The notes beneath the pieces are model-generated. The model worked only from the letters and a program-made list of their open reading frames with translations. It had not been told where the DNA came from and did not search any database. From UBA11986 sp031402435 (GTDB taxonomy: Bacteria > Bacteroidota > Ignavibacteria > UBA10030 > UBA6906), in the NCBI GenBank assembly GCA_031402435.1, contig JANNSJ010000058.1, positions 1 to 64,000 on the forward strand: a stretch of 64,000 nucleotides of DNA, read 5' to 3'. Positions 18,466-28,000 of this stretch are shown here, piece after piece; the first letter of the stretch is position 1; each line of letters begins with the position of its first letter. The translations under genes were made by a program, and so were the position numbers.

Positions 18466-19970
18466 GCGTGGCCCAGAATATACCGTTCGATCTCTTCTCG
18501 ATCGTCGAAGTGATGTTTAATATTCCCGACGATCTGGTAATCCTCGTGACCTTTACCGGCAACCAGGACAACATCTCCGCTGTCTGCCATCTTCAATGCC
18601 ATCGTGATGGCTGCCCGTCGATCAACCTCTGTATACACTTCCTTCGCCTTCACCACCCCCGTAACAATCTCCACAATAATGGATTCAGGGTTTTCGTTCC
18701 TGGGATTATCAGACGTTACAATGGTAATATCACTCAGTTCGGTAGCAATCTTTGCCATCTGCGGACGTTTACCACGATCACGATTTCCGCCACATCCAAA
18801 CACGGTGATGACTCTCCCCCGTCCTTCTTTTGAGAGAATGCCATGAATGGTTTTCAGACAATTCTCAAGTGCGTCCGGAGTGTGAGCATAATCCACGATT
18901 GCTGTCCAACCTGCCGGGGAAATAATTTGTTCAAACCTGCCGCGAACGGTTTTGAGATTCTTAATGCCTTCAACAATCTTCCGCTGGTCAACGCCAAGGG
19001 CGACGCCTGTTGCATATGCGGCGAGCATATTGGACACATTGAACCGCCCCGTAAGGGACGATAAGATCGTTGCACGTGTTCCATCGTGCTCCACCAGAAA
19101 CTCACTTCCCGTGATACTCATTGTCACTTCTGTTACAGATATATCTGCAGACGATGTTGCGCTGTACGTCAACTTCCTGGCTTTTGAGCGCTCTGCGATT
19201 CTATATCCATATCCATCATCAAGATTCAGCACTGCAAACGACGAGGCGCTCAACTCATCAAACAGAACCTGCTTCGCTGCAAAGTACTGATCCATGGTTC
19301 CGTGGAAGTCCAGGTGATCCTGCGTCAGGTTGGTGAACACACCGACGCTGAACTCGAGTCCAAAGACACGATGCATCACCAGCGAATGCGAGGAAACTTC
19401 CATCACCGCAGCTGAACACCCGCGCGTAACCATTGTGGCGAGTAACTCGTTCAGTTCAAGCGATTCCGGAGTGGTGTGTGTGGCCGGAATCGATTCCCCT
19501 GCAATCATATACTCGATGGTGCCGATCAAACCCACGCGTTCTCCTGAGGCTTCCAGGATCGACTTGATCAGGTGAGTTGTCGTCGTTTTGCCATTGGTAC
19601 CGGTGACACCCACCAGGCGTAATTTCTTCGACGGGTGTCCATAGAAGTTGGCTGCTATTCTTGCCAGCGCCTTCCTTGAATCCTGAACAACGACTTTCAC
19701 CACGCCGGCATGCATGAAATACGAGTCCGGCAGCGCGCCATCATCTTCCATGACCACAACCCTTGCGCCGCTTCCTATCACCTGGCCGATGAACTTATGT
19801 CCATCGGTGGCGGTACCGCGAATTGCAACAAACAAATGGTCCCTCCCCACTTTACGCGAGTCATATTGAATGCCGCGCACCTCGACATCGTGGGTCACCA
19901 CCATCCTGCCATACATCGTTTGAAACATCTTGATGACAGGAACACCGTCCAGCAATTTCGATAACGTCAT
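18462..19970 (-). CDS. murE: UDP-MurNAc-L-Ala-D-Glu--meso-diaminopimelate ligase MurE
   Basis: MurE adds the third residue of the stem peptide. The 502-residue product has the ATP loop GTNGKTTTTHL near 120. The motif DNPRNENP near residue 420 is the DNPR type that recognises meso-diaminopimelate rather than lysine, so the wall is predicted to be DAP-type. It lies 28 nt after the CADD-like gene and overlaps murF by 4 nt. Confidence 0.97.
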   Translation of the reverse strand: MTLSKLLDGVPVIKMFQTMYGRMVVTHDVEVRGIQYDSRKVGRDHLFVAIRGTATDGHKFIGQVIGSGARVVVMEDDGALPDSYFMHAGVVKVVVQDSRKALARIAANFYGHPSKKLRLVGVTGTNGKTTTTHLIKSILEASGERVGLIGTIEYMIAGESIPATHTTPESLELNELLATMVTRGCSAAVMEVSSHSLVMHRVFGLEFSVGVFTNLTQDHLDFHGTMDQYFAAKQVLFDELSASSFAVLNLDDGYGYRIAERSKARKLTYSATSSADISVTEVTMSITGSEFLVEHDGTRATILSSLTGRFNVSNMLAAYATGVALGVDQRKIVEGIKNLKTVRGRFEQIISPAGWTAIVDYAHTPDALENCLKTIHGILSKEGRGRVITVFGCGGNRDRGKRPQMAKIATELSDITIVTSDNPRNENPESIIVEIVTGVVKAKEVYTEVDRRAAITMALKMADSGDVVLVAGKGHEDYQIVGNIKHHFDDREEIERYILGHA

Positions 19971-19998
19971 ACATCATCTTCATAAATCATACTACGCG

Positions 19999-20688
19999 TT
20001 AGCACATCGCGACCTTGCCCGCAACATATGCTTCATGCACACCATCAAGGAAGCTCCAAAGCGCTGCTGCTGTTTGATCCGCTGCATCGTAGGCTTGCGC
20101 TTCCAGCTCAACCGGCGTGTGTTTCTCTATCATCTCTCTTTCCGAGCGGGAGTGGTAAATGTCGGCTTCTTTATGCACCGAAAAGAACTTGATCGCCTCT
20201 GCATCGTCAATTCCATAGAAACTCTTGAGGCCATCAATTTTGACACGCGAGATTTCAGGAATCTGGGCTTCATATGCGTAGAGCGTTGCCATGCCGGCCT
20301 GGAACGAACCGTTACGACACTGGTCCATCATCGTGTCGACAAGTCCTGTCGTTGTCGGAAGCGGTTCCGTCCGGTTCACTTCTTCATGAGTCGCGCCCAA
20401 CGCTGTTGCGAACCTCATCCAGAGCGCCGGATGATTGTCCGATCCCTGCTCCTCATCAACAAGGTTCATAAGAAGTTCCTGTCGCACAGTAATATCCGGC
20501 GTGTTCGCATGCACGGCACTGACCATCCGTGGAAAATCCTTGACAAAGTGATAGTATTGGCATGCATACTCCTTCAGCATGTCCTGCGTCAGCAGTCCTT
20601 GTGACCATGCCTGATAGAATGGATGTTTCAGCATGTTCTTTTCCTCAAGCATCCGCTCAATCTTTTCGAATAGTGTTGATGATGACAT
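19999..20688 (-). CDS. CADD-like oxygenase, putative self-sacrificing p-aminobenzoate synthase
   Basis: This 229-residue helical protein belongs to the PqqC/TenA-like superfamily and resembles Chlamydia CADD (CT610). Candidate dimetal ligands are Glu79, His86, Glu140, His172, Asp176 and His179, the last three in HKEADIYH. Each lies two positions before the ligand I recall for CADD (Glu81, His88, Glu142, His174, Asp178, His181). With the same offset, Tyr25 matches the Tyr27 that CADD is reported to consume and Lys150 matches the reported amino donor Lys152. Tyr139 also aligns with Tyr141. CADD makes p-aminobenzoate for folate from its own side chains using oxygen. The gene sits inside dcw between ftsI (74-nt gap) and murE, with a strong AAGGAG Shine-Dalgarno. 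Other TenA/PqqC-like functions remain possible but fit less well. Confidence 0.82.
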   Translation of the reverse strand: MSSSTLFEKIERMLEEKNMLKHPFYQAWSQGLLTQDMLKEYACQYYHFVKDFPRMVSAVHANTPDITVRQELLMNLVDEEQGSDNHPALWMRFATALGATHEEVNRTEPLPTTTGLVDTMMDQCRNGSFQAGMATLYAYEAQIPEISRVKIDGLKSFYGIDDAEAIKFFSVHKEADIYHSRSEREMIEKHTPVELEAQAYDAADQTAAALWSFLDGVHEAYVAGKVAMC

Positions 20689-20762
20689 AGGGTACTCCTT
20701 CTATATGTAGGAACGGTTATGAACCAAAAGTTTGTGGCACGTATAATCGGCTGTTGATCGGC

Positions 20763-22931
20763 CTAATTGAGAGCGACCAGCCCAAGACTTCTCGCCTCGC
20801 ATCTGAGTGACACCCGGGCCCCGATTTTTACCTGCTGGCCCGGAGCAGGCATTTGGGCAATCACAACTCCGGATCCCGACACACTGACATCAAGCTCCTC
20901 CAACGTCAAGCGGTTGATAGCGCGACGGATGGACATGCGTCGCACATCCGGAACAACAGCAAAACCTTTCGGCGCGGAGGATGCTGTTTCGCTTGTTGAG
21001 AGCTTGACCGATGTGCCGGGAAGGGTTTGTGTTCCGGGGCTGGGGGATTGCCTCAGAACAACGTTCCCTTCTCCAAACTGCTGAACTTCGAATCCACTGC
21101 CTGCAAGCATTGAGGTCGCCACTTCCACGTCAAGTCCGGCAACATCAGGCACAGCAATGGGGCGCTTTGGTGACATCACGATCGGCTCGGATTTTTGCGA
21201 CCAGGAATTGCTGGCCACGATCTTTTCCGCGATAGCCCCGAAGATTGGTGCGCTTGCAAGCCCTCCCGTGTAACCGCCTTCCCGTGGATGATCTAACATA
21301 ACGAGGCATACCACTTTGGGATCGTCCGCAGGAAGAAAGCCAACGAATGATGCGGTATAGTTTCCGATTTCGTATTTACCGCCAATGAATTTGCGCGAGG
21401 TCCCCGTTTTGCCCGCCACCGCTATATTGCCCTGTCGGGCCGAGACACCAGTCCCTCTGTCCACCACACCCTCGAAGATGTTTGTAAGCAAATGCGCGGT
21501 TTGTTTCGTGATAACCTTCCGGATTTGCTGCGGATATGTCTCCGCGATCACCTCATCGTGTTGGTTCAATTCCTGCTTCACAATAAATGGCTTCATCAAT
21601 ACGCCGTTGTTCGCCACGGCAGCATAGGCTGCTGCTATCTGGAGAGGTGTCACGCCGACCTCGTAGCCGATGGCCATACTGTTCAACGTTGCACCGGACC
21701 ATTGATTGGGTTTCTTCAATTCTCCGTTGACTTCGCCCGGCAACTCAACTCCGGTGGAGATACCAAAACCGTAATTCCGCGCCATCTTATAGAGCAACTC
21801 GGCACCAATCAAGTCGGAGACCTTCGCAACAACAATATTGCTGGAATGCTCAATGGCTTCCCGGAACGTCAGGATTCCGTACGGATGTGTATCGTTGATG
21901 ATTCGTGGCGGTCCTTTGGCAAACCTTACGGTATATATTCCGTTTTCTGCAAAGAACTTCTGGTTAAGCTTTACAAGGGAATTCTCAATTGCAGCCGACG
22001 CGGCAACAACCTTGAAGACTGAACCGGGCTCAAACATGTCTGTGATGGCACGATTCTTAAAGAGCGATTCATCGGCTCCTTCAATATTGTTGGGGTCGAT
22101 GCCCGGATAGTTTGCCATCGCCAGAACGGAGCCCGTTGAAGGCTCAAGCATTACCACCAGTCCACTCTCTGCCTTGTTCCGCTCAATTCCCTTTCGCAAC
22201 TCCGATTCTGCGATTGATTGATATTCCAGGTCAATCGTTAGAACAAGATTGTTGCCATTCACGGGATCAACGCGTGGGTAATCTACAGACGGGCTTCGGC
22301 GGCCCAGGCCATCGCGTTGCATGATGACATAACCATTATCCCCACTCAGCTGCTGATCAAATTGAAGTTCGATGCCGCTCAGCCCCACATTGTCGACGTT
22401 GGTAAAACCAAGAAGCTGTCCAGCAACCGTCTCGTAATGATATACCCGCTTGGGCTCGTTCACTTGAATCACGCCTTCGAACTCTTCTGCTTTCACTCTC
22501 TTTGCGGTTTCCGGCTTCACCCGGCGCTCCAGCCACACAAAGCGGCGTTTCGCATTAGTGAGCTTTGCAAGATAGGACGACTTCGCCTCGCCGAATACTC
22601 TCGCAAACCGCTCGGCAACAATACCGGCATTATTCCCCACGGCCTTCGGATCTGCTCCGAAGGAAACGTACGTTGTGTTTGAAGCAAGTATCTTTCCATT
22701 GCGATCGTAGATGTTCCCGCGCTCGGCAGGAAGAATCACCTCCGCTTCGTATTGTCTCTTCGCAATCTCCTGATACCTTGTTCCGTCGATAACCTGAATG
22801 TGTACCAATCGCATGGATACCACGGCAAAGAAGAGAAGCAGCGCTATCTTCAGCACAAGCATTCTGGTGAACACTTCTGTTGTGGGATTCACTGTCGGTG
22901 GAGTGGGAATATTTCCGTGGCCGCGTACCAT
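20763..22931 (-). CDS. ftsI: Septal penicillin-binding protein FtsI with two PASTA domains
   Basis: This is the class B transpeptidase that crosslinks septal peptidoglycan with FtsW. In the 722-residue product a single transmembrane helix lies at about 24-44 and the pedestal domain follows from ERGNIYDRNG. The transpeptidase motifs are S304-V-F-K307 (active-site Ser304), S363-S-N365 and K508-T-G510. Two PASTA repeats follow, about 588-648 (starting VPDVAGLD) and 662-715 (VPDVRRMS); these commonly bind peptidoglycan. The PASTA tail distinguishes it from proteobacterial FtsI. It lies 19 nt after ftsL. Confidence 0.96.
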   Translation of the reverse strand: MVRGHGNIPTPPTVNPTTEVFTRMLVLKIALLLFFAVVSMRLVHIQVIDGTRYQEIAKRQYEAEVILPAERGNIYDRNGKILASNTTYVSFGADPKAVGNNAGIVAERFARVFGEAKSSYLAKLTNAKRRFVWLERRVKPETAKRVKAEEFEGVIQVNEPKRVYHYETVAGQLLGFTNVDNVGLSGIELQFDQQLSGDNGYVIMQRDGLGRRSPSVDYPRVDPVNGNNLVLTIDLEYQSIAESELRKGIERNKAESGLVVMLEPSTGSVLAMANYPGIDPNNIEGADESLFKNRAITDMFEPGSVFKVVAASAAIENSLVKLNQKFFAENGIYTVRFAKGPPRIINDTHPYGILTFREAIEHSSNIVVAKVSDLIGAELLYKMARNYGFGISTGVELPGEVNGELKKPNQWSGATLNSMAIGYEVGVTPLQIAAAYAAVANNGVLMKPFIVKQELNQHDEVIAETYPQQIRKVITKQTAHLLTNIFEGVVDRGTGVSARQGNIAVAGKTGTSRKFIGGKYEIGNYTASFVGFLPADDPKVVCLVMLDHPREGGYTGGLASAPIFGAIAEKIVASNSWSQKSEPIVMSPKRPIAVPDVAGLDVEVATSMLAGSGFEVQQFGEGNVVLRQSPSPGTQTLPGTSVKLSTSETASSAPKGFAVVPDVRRMSIRRAINRLTLEELDVSVSGSGVVIAQMPAPGQQVKIGARVSLRCEARSLGLVALN

Positions 22932-22950
22932 GTCTTCTCGTATGCGTGAG

Positions 22951-23415
22951 TTACTTTCCTGGTTGGCTTTCTTTCGCCCGCTCCATCAGGTCTTCATCAA
23001 CGTCAAATGGTGTCGCCTGTTCCTTTGGGTAACGCAGCCCAACGCGCTCCCCCGCAATCTTGCCGATACGTTCCCATCCGGATTTTCTGTTGATCTCCGC
23101 GTGCAATGCCGCGTTGCCATTGGAAATTTTATTGTATTGAGACTGGAGCTGATCTACCTCTGCCGAAAGCCTGTTGACCGCGATGATGTTGTTGATATAT
23201 CCAACTATTGCGATCCCAAAGCCGAACAATACAATGATGACGTAGAATGTGGATACCTTTCTCCCAACAGCTTTCTTGTTTGGTCTAACGGCGTAGCCCG
23301 CATTGCTGGCTGTTGTGGAAGAGTTGCCAAAGACGTGCCGGTTCGGCCGCACGGAAATATCGGCTTGCGCGCGTTGCAGAAGCTCGTCAATATCTGGCGC
23401 GAGTTTTTTGCTCAT
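22951..23415 (-). CDS. ftsL: FtsL-like division protein
   Basis: This 154-residue bitopic protein sits exactly where ftsL is expected, between rsmH and ftsI. It has a cytoplasmic N-terminal tail of about 50 residues, one transmembrane helix (about 56-74), and a coiled coil (about 76-112) with heptad-like leucines in NRLSAEVDQLQSQYNKI. A short GLRYP segment typical of FtsL/DivIC relatives follows. Sequence conservation in this family is poor, so the name rests on architecture and position. Confidence 0.85.
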   Translation of the reverse strand: MSKKLAPDIDELLQRAQADISVRPNRHVFGNSSTTASNAGYAVRPNKKAVGRKVSTFYVIIVLFGFGIAIVGYINNIIAVNRLSAEVDQLQSQYNKISNGNAALHAEINRKSGWERIGKIAGERVGLRYPKEQATPFDVDEDLMERAKESQPGK

Positions 23416-23453
23416 CGCTTTCGTATTCCGTACTTGAGAACCAAGTGTGCTTC

Positions 23454-24371
23454 CTATCCCTCCACACGCTCGGCAGCCCTCAGTTTTGCACTTCGAGACC
23501 GCGGGTTCCGCTCAATTTCTTGGTGAGATGCTATCTGTGGCCGCTTTGTAAGGAGCACCAATTTGGGAGATATAATTGTGTCGGGAATATACTTGTTACC
23601 CGATGGAATTATCGTTGCTGCATTCTGTTTAAAAAAGTCCTTCACAATCCTGTCTTCCAGCGAGTGATAGGAGATGACAACTAACCGTCTGCCGGGTGCC
23701 AGGATGTGTATGGCATCGTGCAGCACTTTCTGAAGATTGTCCAATTCATTGTTCACGCGTATCCGAATTGCTTGAAAAACACGAGCGAGAGATTTTGTCA
23801 GAAAACGCTCACCCGTGACGGACTGAACAACTCTGCGCAACGTTCCCGTGGTGTCAATGGGTCTTCCGTTCACAATTGCGCGGGCAATGCGTCTCGAATT
23901 TCTTTCCTCGCCATATTTCCAAAGGACTTCCGTCAACTCTTCTTCCGCATACGTGTTAACAATATGCCAGCCGGATTCTGGCTGACGACGATCCATTCTC
24001 ATGTCAATCGGTTCGTCCGCTCGAAAGCTGAATCCTTTCGATCCATCATCAAGCTGATATGACGAAACACCGAGGTCGAGAAGGAGCCCATCAATGGAGT
24101 GTATGTCGCGTGAACGTAGTTCCGACTCCAGGTTTCTGAAATTAGAATGAATAAACTCAACTCGTCCGCTGAATGCTGCAAGTTGCTTCTTTGCAAACTG
24201 TAGCGCATCTTCGTCTGCATCAAAGCAAACAAGCTTTGCATCTTGATCCATGCGGCGACAAATCTCTTCTGCGTGTCCACCGCCTCCCAGCGTACCATCG
24301 ACGAACATTTTCCCCGCCGGCGTGAGAAGAAATTGTGTCGCTTCGTCACGCAACACCGGATCATGATACAT
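23454..24371 (-). CDS. rsmH: 16S rRNA (cytosine(1402)-N4)-methyltransferase RsmH (MraW)
   Basis: RsmH methylates C1402 of 16S rRNA with S-adenosylmethionine. The 305-residue product has the SAM-binding motif VDGTLGGGGHAEEI near residues 24-37, LLDLGVSSYQLD, and the C-terminal VISYHSLEDRIVKDFF that marks this family. It begins 41 nt after mraZ in the conserved order mraZ-rsmH-ftsL. The C-terminus is basic. Confidence 0.97.
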   Translation of the reverse strand: MYHDPVLRDEATQFLLTPAGKMFVDGTLGGGGHAEEICRRMDQDAKLVCFDADEDALQFAKKQLAAFSGRVEFIHSNFRNLESELRSRDIHSIDGLLLDLGVSSYQLDDGSKGFSFRADEPIDMRMDRRQPESGWHIVNTYAEEELTEVLWKYGEERNSRRIARAIVNGRPIDTTGTLRRVVQSVTGERFLTKSLARVFQAIRIRVNNELDNLQKVLHDAIHILAPGRRLVVISYHSLEDRIVKDFFKQNAATIIPSGNKYIPDTIISPKLVLLTKRPQIASHQEIERNPRSRSAKLRAAERVEG

Positions 24372-24412
24372 GAATTACTTTCGTGGCTGACTTCTCGCTC
24401 AACACACAATAC

Positions 24413-24862
24413 CTAGGGCTTCCCGGGAAGCACAGCCTGCGCGACATTCTCGTAACTGTCCGTTTGCGATGACATGTAGACTTCGTACTCTTTCGGATTC
24501 CACACTTCGATGCGCTCAAGTACACCCACAATCAGTACTTGATCTTCAATGCCAGCAAACTGTAACAACTCTTTGGGAATCATGATGCGCGATTGGCCGT
24601 CGAGCTGCGTCTCGGTTGCATACTGCAGAAGCGTTCGCGTAATAAACCGATGTTGAGAATTCGATGGAGAGAGAGAGCGTATCGAACCTTCGAGTGTATT
24701 CCACTCGTCAAGCGGATATAGAAATAAACATTTTTCAAAACCGCGCGTAACGACGAAAGTGTCATTCGCCTCCGGGGAAACGTACTTGCGCAGCTTGGCC
24801 GGAATATTGATGCGCCCCTTGCTGTCAACTGAATATGAGTACGACCCCTTGAATGAAGACAT
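24413..24862 (-). CDS. mraZ: Transcriptional regulator MraZ
   Basis: MraZ is a DNA-binding regulator at the head of dcw clusters. The 149-residue product carries two AbrB-like swapped-hairpin repeats, seen as DSKGRINIPAKLRKY (about 13-27) and DGQSRIMIPKELLQF. Each holds the conserved R-I/M-x-I-P core. It is the first gene of the cluster. Immediately upstream are a sigma-70-like promoter and three TGGGT repeats matching a MraZ operator, so it very likely autoregulates the operon. Confidence 0.96.
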   Translation of the reverse strand: MSSFKGSYSYSVDSKGRINIPAKLRKYVSPEANDTFVVTRGFEKCLFLYPLDEWNTLEGSIRSLSPSNSQHRFITRTLLQYATETQLDGQSRIMIPKELLQFAGIEDQVLIVGVLERIEVWNPKEYEVYMSSQTDSYENVAQAVLPGKP

Positions 24863-24899
24863 GGTCTACTACTGCCTTTGCTAAAATGAATTGTTTTCT

Positions 24900-24925
24900 A
24901 CCCACCAACCACCCACTTTTACCCA
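24900..24925 (-). promoter_or_regulatory. Putative MraZ operator, three TGGGT direct repeats
   Basis: On the minus strand TGGGT occurs at 24921-24925, 24911-24915 and 24900-24904, that is with 10- and 11-nt periodicity, each preceded by G. The MraZ operator known in E. coli consists of direct TGGG(N) repeats about 10 bp apart in the mraZ leader, so spacing and position both agree. The repeats begin just downstream of the predicted transcription start and end 38 nt before the mraZ ATG. Confidence 0.8.
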
Positions 24926-24937
24926 CAGCGCTATGCT

Positions 24938-24965
24938 AAGATAGGCTTTTGATGTTGAAAGTCAA
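24938..24965 (-). promoter_or_regulatory. Sigma-70-like promoter of the dcw cluster (Pmra)
   Basis: Minus-strand TTGACT (24960-24965) and TATCTT (24938-24943) are separated by 16 nt, giving a predicted transcription start near 24931, immediately before the MraZ repeats. The segment lies in the 169-nt gap between mfd and mraZ. No convincing terminator for mfd was seen there, so read-through from mfd is also possible. Confidence 0.65.
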
Positions 24966-25031
24966 GCAAAAAACAATGAATTAAGCGGTTTTGGGGATTA
25001 GCTACAGAGATGGGGTGGGTCTATAGAAGTA

Positions 25032-28000
25032 CTATTTACCCACCACCGTTGGTGCTGGGTCTGGAGATGTTTGATAGGTGGATTTGATGGTTTCTTCCAG
25101 TTCATGAAGAAACCTGAGTGCGGTAGTGATCGGATCAGCAATGCGTGTGTCATCCCGATGCTTGATAAACAGTTTGAGCGTCTTGCCTTCTTGCTTGAGG
25201 GAAACTCCCCGACTCTTCCACCGTGAAATTTCTGTTATAAGATTCTGGAAGTCTTGACTCTCATAGTAGGCTGTTTCGGATTCATGGGGGAACTCAATTT
25301 CGATACCCTGCTTGCCCATCAGAACCTTTTTGAATCCAAACGACGCGGCGGTCAGGCGCACCTGAACGGCATTGATTAGATTACGTACCTGTTGAGGACG
25401 CGACCCGAATCGATCCTTCAACTCCTCACCAAGTTCCATCAACTGCGCATGCGTTGTGAGTGCATACATACGTCGATAAATCTCAAGCCTTTCCGTATCG
25501 TTCTGAATGTAACTTTCCGGGATGAGCGCATCCAGTTCCACCTCAACGACGGTCTCCGAGGATGAGTGCCCTCTTTTCTCCTCATCGGGAAACAAGTCTT
25601 TGAACTCTTGTTCCTTGAGCTCACGGACGGCTTCATCGAGGATGCGTGTGTATGTTTCAAAGCCCATCGACTCGATGTAACCACTCTGCTCTGCACCAAG
25701 CAGGTTGCCCGCTCCCCTGATCTCAAGGTCTCTCATGGCAAGATTGAAGCCGGATCCGAGATCAGTAAACTCTTCTATAGCCTGGAGACGTTGAATTGTT
25801 GTTTTTGGCAACACCGAGATCGGTGGAATAAGGAGATAGGCATATGCCTGAACGTTGGATCGACCCACTCTTCCTTTAAGTTGATACAACTCTGACATGC
25901 CGAAACGGTCGGCGCGGTTGATAAGAATGGTGTTGACGTTGGGAATATCAAGCCCGGACTCGATGATTTTCGTACAAACCAAAACATCAAGTTTCTTTTC
26001 CTGAAATTCCAACATCACCTCTTCAAGCTCATGAGCATGCATCTGGCCGTGCGCGTGACTGATCCGTAGAGAAGGAAGCAACGCTCTCAGCTTATCCGCC
26101 CACAACTCAATGTCGTTTACCCTATCATGCACAAAGTAAACCTGTCCACCCCGATGGATTTCCCGCGCAACCGTTTCCTTGATAAGTTCATCACTGAACC
26201 GGCCAACCTCGGTCAGTATTGGCAAACGGTTTCTTGGTGGAGTGGCAATAATAGAGAGGTCACGCGCTCCGAGCAGAGAGAAATGAAGTGTTCGTGGAAT
26301 TGGCGTCGCCGTCAGCGTTAGTGTGTCAACGGTAGCCCGCAGGTGCCGCAGTTTCTCTTTTGCGGTAACGCCGAAGCGATGCTCTTCGTCAATGATCAAC
26401 AGACCCAGGTCTTTGAATTGGACATCCTTGGAAAGAATCCTGTGCGTCCCGATAATGATATCAATTGTCCCGGCCTTGAGTTGCTCGAGAATTTGAACTT
26501 GCTCCTGTTTCGATTTCAAGCGAGAGATCACACCAATGCGAACAGAGAATCTGGATGTCCGGTCTACAAATGTATTATAGTGTTGAATGGCAAGAATGGT
26601 TGTCGGGACCAGAACAACGACCTGCTTTCCATCCAACACCGCTTTGAAGGCCGCGCGTACCGCTACTTCGGTTTTACCGAACCCAACGTCACCGCACACC
26701 AGCCGGTCCATGGGAAATGGTTGTTCCATATCATGTTTTACATCGCGTGTCGCCTTTGCCTGGTCGAACGTGTCCTCATAGACAAAAGATGCTTCAAGTT
26801 CTTTTTGCCAGGGCGTGTCAGGTTGAAACGCGTGGCCGGCAGTACTTTTTCGACGAGCGTACAAACGAATAAGATCCCGGGCAATGTCCTGTATCCGCTT
26901 CTTTGCCCTCGCTTTAAGCTTGTCCCATTCTTGGGTCCCCAGTCTCGTGAGCTTCGGGACGTGACCATCCTTTGAAGAAAATTTCTTGACCTTGTTGAGG
27001 TAGTTGAGGTTGACGTAAAGCGTGTCCTTCTCTTCGTACGACAGCTTCATCACTTCTTGCTCAACATCTCGCACGGTGATTTTCTTCAACCCATCAAATT
27101 TTCCGATGCCGAAATCCTGATGAACAACGAAGTCGCCCCTGTGGAGTTGCTGCAGTTCCCTGGGAGAGAATCCACGAACACGCGCCCTGGATCCCTTGCC
27201 TCTTCGCTTCTGGCGCCCGAAGATTTGATGCTCTGTGTAGCACGCGATGCCCGGATCACTCAACCGGAACCCGCCGTGAATCGCATGATGGATAAACTCA
27301 ATCTTTTGCAACTCATCCACCTCACCATCGGAAGAAACATTCTGCTCTGTGATTGCTTCATCGGTCGTAACGGCAGGCTCCGTCACCAGGTCACGCAACC
27401 GCTTCAACTCGGTTTGACCGTCACACGCAATGATGATTTCAACCTGATCTTTTCTGAGCTCCAGAAGGTGCTCGCGCAGAAGCCGCATGTTTCCGTTGAA
27501 TGAGGGTTGCTGCGAAATATTGAAATCCATAAAATCGTTCAGATGGGAAAACGATTCAAGATGAAGTTGGATGAATTGATCGACGTAGCAGTGCAGAGAT
27601 CCTATCTCCATTACCGCTTCAACGTTACGAGCGCAGAACTCTTCCATCTGTTTCCAGACTAACTCCGGTTCGATCACAAGGATGATTGCATCAAGATTCA
27701 GATAATCAAATACAAGACCCGTCCTCGTTGAAGTGTCAGCCGAGGAATCTGCATCGAAAAGATTCGGGGTAATGCCAGCAACGGAAATCTCTCTGATGGA
27801 TCTCTGTGAGAGTGGATCAAACTCTCTGATTGACTCTATTGTATCGCCGAGGAACTCCATCCGTATGGGATACTCGCCGGCATGAGAAAACACATCCAGG
27901 ATTCCGCCACGCTGTGAGTAGTCCCCTGCTGCTCCAACAAAATCCGCCCGTTCAAAACCCGCTGCACTGAGTTGCTGCACGAGATCTGTCAAGAGTCGAT

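Noticed and set aside
24863..25031. Terminator for mfd
   Set aside because: Only a 4-bp palindrome near the mfd stop was found; no stem with U-tract.
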